Under the pieces are notes generated by a model. It saw only the letters and a list, made by a program, of their open reading frames with translations. It did no database searches and was not told the origin of the DNA. Shown here in pieces: positions 1 to 4,706 of a stretch of 5,192 nt of DNA. The DNA lies in contig SKXS01000053.1 in the NCBI GenBank assembly GCA_007128345.1, forward strand, positions 1-5,192. Direction: 5' to 3'. The number at the start of each line of letters is the position of its first letter. Positions within the stretch are counted from its first letter, which is position 1. A program made the position numbers and the translations under genes. Origin of the DNA: Spirochaetia bacterium (GTDB taxonomy: Bacteria > Spirochaetota > Spirochaetia > PWKH01).

Positions 1-1
1 C

Positions 2-637
2 ACATGGATAAGCAAAGTTACCGCCTTCAGCAGTCTTGGGTACTTCAGGACTCCCCTCTACTCGTTCATGGAGGACTATTCGCCCTCCCGCCTTGCTGAC
101 CTCATCATTCACGAGCAGACCCATGAGACCATCTGGGTCAGGGGACAGGTCGGATTCAATGAAGAGCTTGCTGTCTTCGTTGGCAACCGTGGCGCTGAAT
201 TATACATCAAAGACCGTTACGGAGAAGACTCTCAGGAGTATCGTGACATATTCGATCTCAGGCATGACCGTGAGCAGTTTTCCCTGTCAGTGGCTGAACT
301 GCGCGGACAGCTGGATGCACTGTACCGCAGCCCCCTCTCTGATGACGAGAAACGTCTGCGCAAGGAGCTCACCATCAACCGGTTTCAGGAGCAGTATGCG
401 CAGACCTATCATGAGCGGTTCAGAACAGACCGGTATCTGGGGTTTGCGCAGATTCCTGTGAACAATGCCTACATCAGCATCAGCAGCACCTACTTCTCAA
501 TCCGGGACATATATGAACGCCTGTATGCGCATGCCGGAGGGGACTTGACGGCCTTCATCGACCTCCTCCGTCCCCTTGATGGCTCCAGGGAGGATCCCTA
601 CGCGTTCATGGAGGAACTGCTGTCCGGTGCAAGCTGA
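2..637 (+). CDS. Predicted zinc aminopeptidase (COG4324-like), C-terminal part, 5' end outside window
   Basis: The reading frame is open from the left window edge to TGA at 635-637, giving 211 visible residues; the true start lies upstream. The fragment begins with a motif of the type VTAFSSLGYFRTPLYSF, then IIHEQTHETIW with an HEXXH zinc site (HEQTH, 110-124). About 12 residues later comes FNEELAVFVGN, whose glutamate (near 161-166) is well placed as the third zinc ligand, as in gluzincin peptidases. This arrangement matches the predicted aminopeptidase family COG4324 (Pfam Aminopep), whose members are, as I recall, around 350 residues, so roughly the C-terminal 60 percent would be present. 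The rest is charged and probably helical. An ATG at 68-70 is internal, since conserved family sequence precedes it. Substrate and cellular location cannot be told, because any signal or lipoprotein peptide would be outside the window. The last 40 bp overlap the opposing methyltransferase gene. Confidence 0.82.
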   Translation, partial: TWISKVTAFSSLGYFRTPLYSFMEDYSPSRLADLIIHEQTHETIWVRGQVGFNEELAVFVGNRGAELYIKDRYGEDSQEYRDIFDLRHDREQFSLSVAELRGQLDALYRSPLSDDEKRLRKELTINRFQEQYAQTYHERFRTDRYLGFAQIPVNNAYISISSTYFSIRDIYERLYAHAGGDLTAFIDLLRPLDGSREDPYAFMEELLSGAS

Positions 638-1383
638 GCGACAACAAGCATCTCAAAATGCCGGGGAGTGAGGGGAACACCCCGTTCCCAGGCGCCTATG
701 TCGCATCCCATGATCTCTATGGAGGAGAATCCCAAGGAACTGAGCATCCAGGTCATTTCCGCAGGCAGGTAGTAGCGTTCACTGCAGTCGAGCGTCCGTA
801 TCCGACCGTCATCATCGGAAATTTCCATCCTTGAGTATTCACGAAAACTCATGAGATCGAACCGATGGTCTTCACCAATAACCAGGATGCCTGCATCCGG
901 GTTCATATGTGATGCCCACTGGTGTATAGGATACAGACCGTTGAGGGTCGTGAGAATGAGCTTTCCTCCTTTCGCAAGCGCCTTGCGTGCCTGTTTCAGG
1001 ATTGCGAAGTTTTCCCGGTCGGTTTCCATAAGGGGAAAAGCTCCCTCGCATATGATTAGTACCGCATCGAACTCCCCCTCATACGGGAGGCTGCGGGCAT
1101 CCGCACGCATGAAGGTCACCGATACGCCGGATTCCTCGGCCTTCTGCTGCGCACGTTTAAGCTGGTCTGTCGACAGGTCCGCTCCGGTCACCTGGTAGCC
1201 GCGCTTTGCAAGCTCTAGTGCATGACGTCCCGTACCGCAGCCGATATCTAAAATCCGCTTGCTTGTATCCCTGCCGAGTTCCCGGTCAATAAACTCACAT
1301 TCCTGCAGCGTACCTGCAGTAAAGGGCTCCTTGTCGTATGTTTCACCATAGTTGTGAAACAGCTCCTCATACCATGGATTCAT
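598..1383 (-). CDS. Class I SAM-dependent methyltransferase, unknown substrate
   Basis: This 261-residue protein has a clear Rossmann-type methyltransferase domain. Motif I, LDIGCGTGRHALELA (about residues 45-59), is the SAM glycine loop. An acidic residue after strand 2 (GADLS, D69) would bind the ribose, D95 in FMRADARSLP would contact adenine, and FDAVLIICEG (105-114) is motif IV. The C-terminal half, with SERYYLPAEMTWMLSSLGF and a final FEMLVVAQ strand, resembles small-molecule (UbiE/YcgJ-like) methyltransferases rather than RNA or DNA enzymes. The substrate is unknown. It lacks the cysteine arrangement expected of ArsM arsenite methyltransferases. The ATG at 1381-1383 is supported by GGAGGTGA (1388-1395, minus strand). 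The gene diverges from the arsR-type operon and may share its control region. Its last 12 codons (LAPDSSSSMNA tail) extend beyond the usual domain end and overlap the aminopeptidase gene tail to tail by 40 bp. Confidence 0.88.
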   Translation of the reverse strand: MNPWYEELFHNYGETYDKEPFTAGTLQECEFIDRELGRDTSKRILDIGCGTGRHALELAKRGYQVTGADLSTDQLKRAQQKAEESGVSVTFMRADARSLPYEGEFDAVLIICEGAFPLMETDRENFAILKQARKALAKGGKLILTTLNGLYPIHQWASHMNPDAGILVIGEDHRFDLMSFREYSRMEISDDDGRIRTLDCSERYYLPAEMTWMLSSLGFSSIEIMGCDIGAWERGVPLTPRHFEMLVVAQLAPDSSSSMNA

Positions 1384-1387
1384 CTGC

Positions 1388-1395
1388 TCACCTCC
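1388..1395 (-). promoter_or_regulatory. Ribosome binding site of the methyltransferase
   Basis: The minus strand reads GGAGGTGA, a near-perfect anti-16S match, ending four bases before the ATG at 1383. It fixes the methyltransferase start. A small inverted repeat (CCAGC at 1398-1402, GCTGG at 1406-1410) lies just upstream in the leader and could fold next to it. Confidence 0.8.
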
Positions 1396-1418
1396 GTCCA
1401 GCAGCGCTGGAAATGACA

Positions 1419-1440
1419 GCGTACACCATCGTGTGTATGC
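1419..1440. repeat. Imperfect inverted repeat in the divergent leader
   Basis: GCGTACAC (1419-1426) and GTGTATGC (1433-1440) form 8-base arms with one mismatch (1421 against 1438, a possible G-U pair in RNA) around a 6-base spacer. It sits in the leader of the methyltransferase, upstream of its ribosome site, and upstream of the -35 box of the rightward operon. It could be an operator for another regulator or a leader hairpin. It is not followed by a T run on either strand, so it is not a terminator. Function unknown. Confidence 0.4.
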
Positions 1441-1451
1441 GGTACAATCCC

Positions 1452-1480
1452 TTGACCGAATGATATGAATGCTTTATAAT
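1452..1480 (+). promoter_or_regulatory. Sigma-70-type promoter of the arsR-ABC operon
   Basis: TTGACC (1452-1457, five of six to the -35 consensus) is separated by exactly 17 bp from a perfect TATAAT (1475-1480). Transcription would begin near 1486-1488, leaving a leader of about 42 bases before the ATG at 1530. The surrounding DNA is far more AT-rich than the coding regions. This is the only close match to a sigma-70 consensus I found upstream of the operon, and it is well placed to serve all three genes. Its strength suggests that it needs repression, in line with the candidate operator that covers its -10 box. Confidence 0.75.
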
Positions 1481-1485
1481 CATAT
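1463..1485. promoter_or_regulatory. Candidate ArsR-family operator dyad over the -10 box
   Basis: ATATGA (1463-1468) and TCATAT (1480-1485) are perfect inverted 6-base arms with 11 bases between them, 23 bp in all. The TATAAT box lies inside the element and shares its last T with the right arm. ArsR/SmtB dimers typically bind AT-rich dyads with TGA...TCA half sites that overlap promoters, so autorepression is the simplest reading. A second short dyad, ATTTA-C-TAAAT (1484-1494), sits over the expected transcription start and is an alternative or accessory site. AT-rich DNA makes chance dyads common, so the exact site is uncertain. Confidence 0.5.
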
Positions 1486-1502
1486 TTACTAAATTATATC
1501 AA
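1473..1502 (-). promoter_or_regulatory. Possible divergent promoter of the methyltransferase
   Basis: Read on the minus strand, TTGATA (1497-1502) and TATAAA (1473-1478) are each one base from the sigma-70 consensus boxes, with an 18-bp spacer. Transcription would start near 1466, giving a leader of roughly 80 bases. The two -10 boxes of the divergent promoters would overlap, so polymerase, or one repressor, would control both directions together. The AT-rich base composition makes this a weaker call than the rightward promoter. Confidence 0.4.
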
Positions 1503-1519
1503 ATTTTTCTTAATTATAT
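1492..1519. repeat. Direct repeat AATTATAT, period 20 bp
   Basis: AATTATAT occurs at 1492-1499 and again at 1512-1519, exactly 20 bp apart (about two helical turns), in the leader of the arsR gene. The spacing puts both copies on one face of the helix, which would suit a second dimer or a regulator that binds tandem half sites. The repeat may also be chance in AT-rich DNA. Confidence 0.35.
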
Positions 1520-1520
1520 T

Positions 1521-1525
1521 GGAGG
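1521..1525 (+). promoter_or_regulatory. Ribosome binding site of the ArsR-family gene
   Basis: GGAGG with four bases (AACT) before the ATG at 1530. It favours this start over the in-frame ATG at 1542 and so retains C4, a possible sensing cysteine. Confidence 0.75.
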
Positions 1526-1529
1526 AACT

Positions 1530-1862
1530 ATGGATACTTGCATGAATGCACTCAAGGCGCTCTCAGACGAGACCAGATTCACCATACTGTCACATCTGCT
1601 GCGGCACGACTTCTGTGTTGGTTCACTTGCCAGACAGATGGGCATTACCGAAGGGGCAGTGTCTCAGCAGCTGCAGGTGCTCAGAAAGGCTGACCTCGTC
1701 CATGGGGAGAAACGGGGATACTATACCCACTATGCAGTGGATCGAGAGAAACTTCGTGAAGTCTCCCGTTTCCTGGATGAACTCTCCAATGTGCAGCAGG
1801 AGGAGTGCGCTTGTGAGTCTCTCCCTCCTGAAGAGCGTGACTGCTGCTGCCGTGATGCGTAA
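1530..1862 (+). CDS. ArsR/SmtB-family repressor with cysteine-rich C-terminal tail
   Basis: This 110-residue winged-helix protein is of normal ArsR size. ALSDETRFTILSHLL (about 10-24) is the typical first helices. DFCVGSLARQMGITEGAVSQQLQVLRKADLV (27-57) is the helix-turn-helix with the recognition helix. GEKRGYYTHYAV (59-70) is the wing. C29 occupies the first cysteine position of the ELCVCDL metal motif of ArsR/CadC, while the second is glycine (G31). Other cysteines are C4 near the N-terminus, C93 and C95 (CAC), and C105-C107 (CCC) in the tail, seven in all. This suggests sensing of a thiophilic metal or another thiol-reactive signal, but the ligand cannot be read from sequence. GGAGG at 1521-1525, five bases before the ATG, supports the start. 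M5 is a weaker alternative. It is the first gene of an operon with an ABC exporter, and probably represses its own promoter. Confidence 0.9.
   Translation: MDTCMNALKALSDETRFTILSHLLRHDFCVGSLARQMGITEGAVSQQLQVLRKADLVHGEKRGYYTHYAVDREKLREVSRFLDELSNVQQEECACESLPPEERDCCCRDA
1798..1805 (+). promoter_or_regulatory. Shine-Dalgarno-like AGGAGGAG inside the arsR gene
   Basis: AGGAGGAG lies seven bases before an in-frame GTG (1813-1815) of the ATPase frame. It could drive translation of a 14-residue longer ATPase from within the repressor gene. It also encodes part of the Gln-Gln-Glu-Glu run (residues 89-92) of the repressor, so it may be coincidence. No comparable site precedes the ATG at 1855. Confidence 0.45.
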
Positions 1863-2838
1863 CCTGCAGGGTCCGATCCTGGAAATAGCTGGCCTTCGCA
1901 AGGACTACGGAGACATTGAGGCCGTCAGGGGCTTGGACCTCACCCTCCATTTTGGGGAAATATTCGGGCTGCTCGGCCCGAACGGTGCAGGTAAGACCTC
2001 CACCATCAACATGATCACCGGACTGGTCAAGCCCACCTCCGGGTCAATATCCCTCAAGGGCATCGACTGCATTGCCCATGTCAAGCGCATCCAAGGTGAT
2101 ATCGGTGTGGTTCCCGATGAGAGCAACCTCTATGACGAGCTGAGCGGTTTTGACAATCTGGTATTCTGCGCTTCACTCTACGGGATGAGGAAGGCAGTTC
2201 GTGAGCAGCGCGCCACGGAGCTGCTTGAAACATTCTCGCTCTCAGATACGGGGAAGAGACCGTTCAAGGCGTACTCCAAGGGAATGAAGCGCAAGCTCAC
2301 CATTGCCGCGGCGATCATGCACCAGCCGCCTGTTTTGTTCCTGGATGAACCGACCACTGGTATTGATGTGGAAAGCGCCAGGCAGATCCGCTTGCTCATC
2401 AAATCGCTTAACCGCAAGGGAACCACCATCATGCTGACCACCCACTATCTTGAGGAAGCCCAGCGGCTGTGCGGCCGCATCGCGTTCATTGCCCGGGGAC
2501 GCATTGTGAAAACCGGTACGGTAGATGAGCTTCTCGGAGGCCTGCGAAGCGATCACCTGCTGCATCTCACTGTAGGCGGACAAGCAGATCAGCTTGCTGC
2601 GATGCTGCATCAGCACCATCCTAGTCTCAGGTGTACAGAGAAAGGAACCCATGTGGTGGAAATCTCTTCGGACTCCCCTGTTGAACTGCACCCGATCACC
2701 GCATTTCTTTCAGGACACGGTTTCCCGGTGTATGAAGCCAGGCGGGTGGAGCCCACCCTGGAGGATGTCTTTATTGCAGTAACGGGCATTAATGCGGGCG
2801 AGCTTGAAAGCAGGGAGAAGGGAGGGAGGAAACGATGA
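1855..2838 (+). CDS. ABC-2-type exporter ATP-binding protein
   Basis: This is the nucleotide-binding subunit of an ABC-2-type exporter, about 327 residues from the ATG at 1855. Visible motifs are Walker A GPNGAGKT (41-48), signature YSKGMKRKL (140-148, the SKGM variant common in this class), Walker B VLFLDE (160-165), D-loop TTGID (167-171) and H-loop H197 in TTHYLEEA. In the Q-loop the usual VPQE is VPDE (D88). Beyond about residue 225 a separate C-terminal domain ends with PTLEDVFIAVTG, as in drug- and NatA-type exporter ATPases. The ATG overlaps the repressor stop (ATGCGTAA), implying coupled translation, and gives the usual short leader before ILEIAGLRK. A GTG at 1813 with a much better ribosome site would add 14 residues (341 in all). 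The cargo is unknown. The partner is the permease that follows, and control is presumably by the repressor upstream. Confidence 0.9.
   Translation: MRNLQGPILEIAGLRKDYGDIEAVRGLDLTLHFGEIFGLLGPNGAGKTSTINMITGLVKPTSGSISLKGIDCIAHVKRIQGDIGVVPDESNLYDELSGFDNLVFCASLYGMRKAVREQRATELLETFSLSDTGKRPFKAYSKGMKRKLTIAAAIMHQPPVLFLDEPTTGIDVESARQIRLLIKSLNRKGTTIMLTTHYLEEAQRLCGRIAFIARGRIVKTGTVDELLGGLRSDHLLHLTVGGQADQLAAMLHQHHPSLRCTEKGTHVVEISSDSPVELHPITAFLSGHGFPVYEARRVEPTLEDVFIAVTGINAGELESREKGGRKR
2825..2830 (+). promoter_or_regulatory. Ribosome binding site of the permease
   Basis: GGAGGA sits four bases before the ATG at 2835, inside the last codons of the ATPase gene. A second GGAGG at 2821-2825 lies just upstream. 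Together with the ATGA stop/start overlap, this fixes the permease start and indicates coupled synthesis of the two transporter subunits. Confidence 0.75.
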
Positions 2839-3569
2839 ACCAGTGGATCGCTTTCTGGAACATACTCAAAAAAGACATGCGCAACTACTATCTTAAGCCG
2901 CCGAACATCAGCTGGGGCATCATATTCCCCGTTGCCTGGACGCTCATGTTCTTCCTGCGATCCCGGGAACCTCTGGACATACGAGCTCTTCTTCCAGGAA
3001 TCATGTCCATGTCCGTGCTCTTCGGCACAACATCCATGCTGGCGGTCACGATCACATTTGAGCGGAGGGGACGATCATTCGAACGGTTGCTCCTCGCTCC
3101 GGTGAGTATCAACCTCCTCATGGCGGCAAAGACATCAGGTGCTGTCATCTTCGGGACCTTCAATGCCGGCGTTCCCCTGATTCTGTCGCTTCTATGGACA
3201 GATCTCACCGGAGTCCAGTGGACAGTCCTCATTCCAGCTGCTGTGCTTATCGCTGTGACCTCCACGTTCCTGGGCCTCTTCATAGCGGTTTCGGTAAGTG
3301 AGGTTTTTGAAGCCCAGACCTTCTCGAACTTTTTCCGTTTTCCCATGCTGTTTCTCTGCGGACTCTTTATCCCCATTGCCGACCTGCCCTGGTTCCTCCG
3401 TCCCCTTTCCTACGTCATCCCCCTGACTTATGGAGCAGACATGCTGAAAGAGGCCGTAAACGGTAACGGGGTGCTCCCTGTGCAGCTAAGCCTGGGTATG
3501 CTGGTGCTCTTTGCCTCTGCACTCTTTATTTTGAGCATCAGGAATGTGAAACGGTCGTGGATCGGGTAG
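2835..3569 (+). CDS. ABC-2-type transporter permease
   Basis: This 244-residue integral membrane protein is the partner of the preceding ATPase. A short amphipathic N-terminus (WIAFWNILKKDMRNYYLKP) precedes six hydrophobic segments at about residues 27-41, 52-72, 99-121, 129-153, 165-183 and 215-235, the normal topology for ABC-2 permeases (DrrB/NodJ-like). Family hallmarks are the charged stretch FERRGRSFERLLLAPVS (75-91) after the second segment and the PLSYVIPLTYGADML region (190-204) before the last. The protein ends with a basic RNVKRSW tail on the presumed cytoplasmic side. With one permease gene per ATPase gene, the exporter probably works as two ATPases with a permease homodimer. The start is set by the ATGA overlap with the ATPase stop and by GGAGGA. 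The cargo is not predictable. The last 32 bp overlap the opposing rRNA methyltransferase gene. Confidence 0.9.
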   Translation: MNQWIAFWNILKKDMRNYYLKPPNISWGIIFPVAWTLMFFLRSREPLDIRALLPGIMSMSVLFGTTSMLAVTITFERRGRSFERLLLAPVSINLLMAAKTSGAVIFGTFNAGVPLILSLLWTDLTGVQWTVLIPAAVLIAVTSTFLGLFIAVSVSEVFEAQTFSNFFRFPMLFLCGLFIPIADLPWFLRPLSYVIPLTYGADMLKEAVNGNGVLPVQLSLGMLVLFASALFILSIRNVKRSWIG

Positions 3570-4683
3570 CACGCCGCAGGAATGCCGCGCATTCTATATG
3601 AGCTGTCTGGGGGTAGAAATCCGCACCCATCAGGTGATCTAGGCGGTAGCCGCCGCTGATGAAGCGCTTCAGGTCCCGGAAGCAGGTCACGGGACTGCAG
3701 GAAATATAGACGATGGTTTCGGGTTTCCATCGCATGATCTGCCTGACAGCATCAGCATGCAGCCCGCTGCGCGGCGGATCTGCTACCAGCCGGCCAATTC
3801 GGCCTACGTGCCCCTGCTTCATCCAGGACTCCACAGATTCAGTGAAAAATTGTATGTGCCCAGGAAGGTTCTGTGCAGCGTATGCCAAACACCGGTCATC
3901 ACGCTCGACGGCAGTAACCTCTTCATAGCAGTCCGCAAGGAAGGCCGCAAAGGTTCCCACGCCGCTGTAGAGATCTATCGCCCGACCGCCGCAGGGATGC
4001 TGCTGTACGAAGTCAATGACAGCCGGCATGAGCGTGAGGTTAGACTGGAAGAACACCCGTGCATCCAGGGCGAAGGTATGCCGCTGGCCCGCGGAATTCT
4101 CAAGCGTGACCGCTGCAGCCCGGCTGCCTACCGATACATGGGCATCACCGGCAAAGAGCGCCACCTGCTCCTCCGTCCCCTGAGAGCCTACATATGCCTG
4201 GAGCGATTCATGGAGCACCATGCAGGAATCTACCGGAACTACTTTATGGGATTGCTTTTTCCTAAATCCCAGGCATCCGGTTTCCGGGTCCCTGGCAAGC
4301 CGCACTCTCCTGCGGTAACCCCAGGGAGTTCCTGAGGCCATGGGGAGGTCAGCCGGGTCAAGCTGGATTCCTGTACCCCGCCGCAGCGCGTCTATGAGCA
4401 TCTGCCGCTTTAACTCTATCTGGTATTCCGGAGAGGCAAACTGGAAGTCACAGCCTCCGCAGGTGCCGTACCATGGGCATGGGGGAACAATCCTGCTGCT
4501 TGACGGGTCTTTCACCTCCAGAACTGAAGCCTCGCAGTAGTCACGCTTTTCCCTGATAATCTCCGCAGTCACCCGTTCACCGGGAAGCGCTCCCTTTACC
4601 AGCAGCACCTTCCCCCCAAGCCTGGCCAGTCCTATACCGCCAGATATTATGCGCTGGACAGTCGTCTCAATCCTTTTTCCCAC
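3538..4683 (-). CDS. rlmD: 23S rRNA (uracil-C5)-methyltransferase, RumA/RlmD type with 4Fe-4S cluster
   Basis: This protein of about 381 residues transfers methyl from SAM to C5 of a uridine, probably in 23S rRNA (RumA/RlmD family; RlmC/RlmCD specificity cannot be excluded). In order, numbered from the GTG start: a TRAM RNA-binding domain (about 5-57, with GGIGLARLGGKVLLVKGALPGE); the 4Fe-4S cysteines C69, C75, C78 (CPWYGTCGGC) and C154 (VDSC); VFFQSN (210-215); SAM motif DLYSGVGTFA (237-246); DPPRSGL (302-308); nucleophile C329 in YISCSP; and base E364 in AHIEC. All key residues are present. Length is slightly below the E. coli enzyme. I chose GTG at 4683 because GGGAG lies nine bases upstream and homologues start close to the TRAM domain. 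A TTG at 4710 overlaps the preceding stop (TTGA), would add nine residues, and is the alternative. The gene ends antisense to the permease with a 32-bp overlap. Confidence 0.88.
   Translation of the reverse strand: MGKRIETTVQRIISGGIGLARLGGKVLLVKGALPGERVTAEIIREKRDYCEASVLEVKDPSSSRIVPPCPWYGTCGGCDFQFASPEYQIELKRQMLIDALRRGTGIQLDPADLPMASGTPWGYRRRVRLARDPETGCLGFRKKQSHKVVPVDSCMVLHESLQAYVGSQGTEEQVALFAGDAHVSVGSRAAAVTLENSAGQRHTFALDARVFFQSNLTLMPAVIDFVQQHPCGGRAIDLYSGVGTFAAFLADCYEEVTAVERDDRCLAYAAQNLPGHIQFFTESVESWMKQGHVGRIGRLVADPPRSGLHADAVRQIMRWKPETIVYISCSPVTCFRDLKRFISGGYRLDHLMGADFYPQTAHIECAAFLRRATRSTTVSHS
3580..3594. other. Hairpin just past the permease stop, weak terminator candidate
   Basis: GAATGC (3580-3585) and GCATTC (3589-3594) form a perfect 6-base stem (a seventh G-U pair is possible) with a CGC loop, starting 11 bases after the permease stop. 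It lies within the coding sequence of the opposing methyltransferase. What follows on the plus strand is TATATG rather than a T run, so intrinsic termination would be poor. It may still protect or mark the 3' end of the operon transcript. Confidence 0.3.
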
Positions 4684-4692
4684 CCGTTCATG

Positions 4693-4697
4693 CTCCC
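4693..4697 (-). promoter_or_regulatory. Ribosome binding site favouring the GTG start of the rRNA methyltransferase
   Basis: The minus strand reads GGGAG, nine bases before the GTG at 4683-4681. No Shine-Dalgarno-like sequence precedes the alternative TTG at 4710. The site lies between the TGA of the sigma-54 regulator and the GTG, so the two genes would be 23 bp apart and probably co-transcribed. Confidence 0.45.
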
Positions 4698-4706
4698 GTG
4701 TGTGGT

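Noticed and set aside
36..461. Open frame of 141 codons on the plus strand in another frame
   Set aside because: It overlaps the peptidase frame, which carries the HEXXH motif and continues from the window edge. This frame has serine- and arginine-rich low-information sequence.
661..690. Rho-independent terminator after the peptidase gene
   Set aside because: The stem at 673-689 is short and is followed by AGGCGCC rather than a T run.
598..1383. Methyltransferase as an ArsM arsenite methyltransferase because it neighbours an ArsR-type gene
   Set aside because: The SAM motif and C-terminal half look like a general small-molecule methyltransferase, and the conserved cysteine pattern of ArsM is not seen.
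1546..1854. Long N-terminal extension of the ATPase frame
   Set aside because: It only exists because the frame is open through the repressor gene. No conserved sequence appears before about 1870, and ABC ATPases of this class begin just before that point.
2242..2691. Open frame of 149 codons on the minus strand
   Set aside because: It lies antisense to the ATPase, across the signature and Walker B region, with no recognisable protein features.
2888..3376. Open frame of 162 codons on the minus strand
   Set aside because: It is antisense to the permease. Its translation is arginine- and methionine-rich, as expected from the complement of hydrophobic codons, and shows no domain.
3757..4335. 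Open frame of 192 codons on the plus strand
   Set aside because: It is antisense to the core of the rRNA methyltransferase, whose cluster cysteines, SAM motif and nucleophile are all intact. The plus-strand translation resembles no family and has no good ribosome site.
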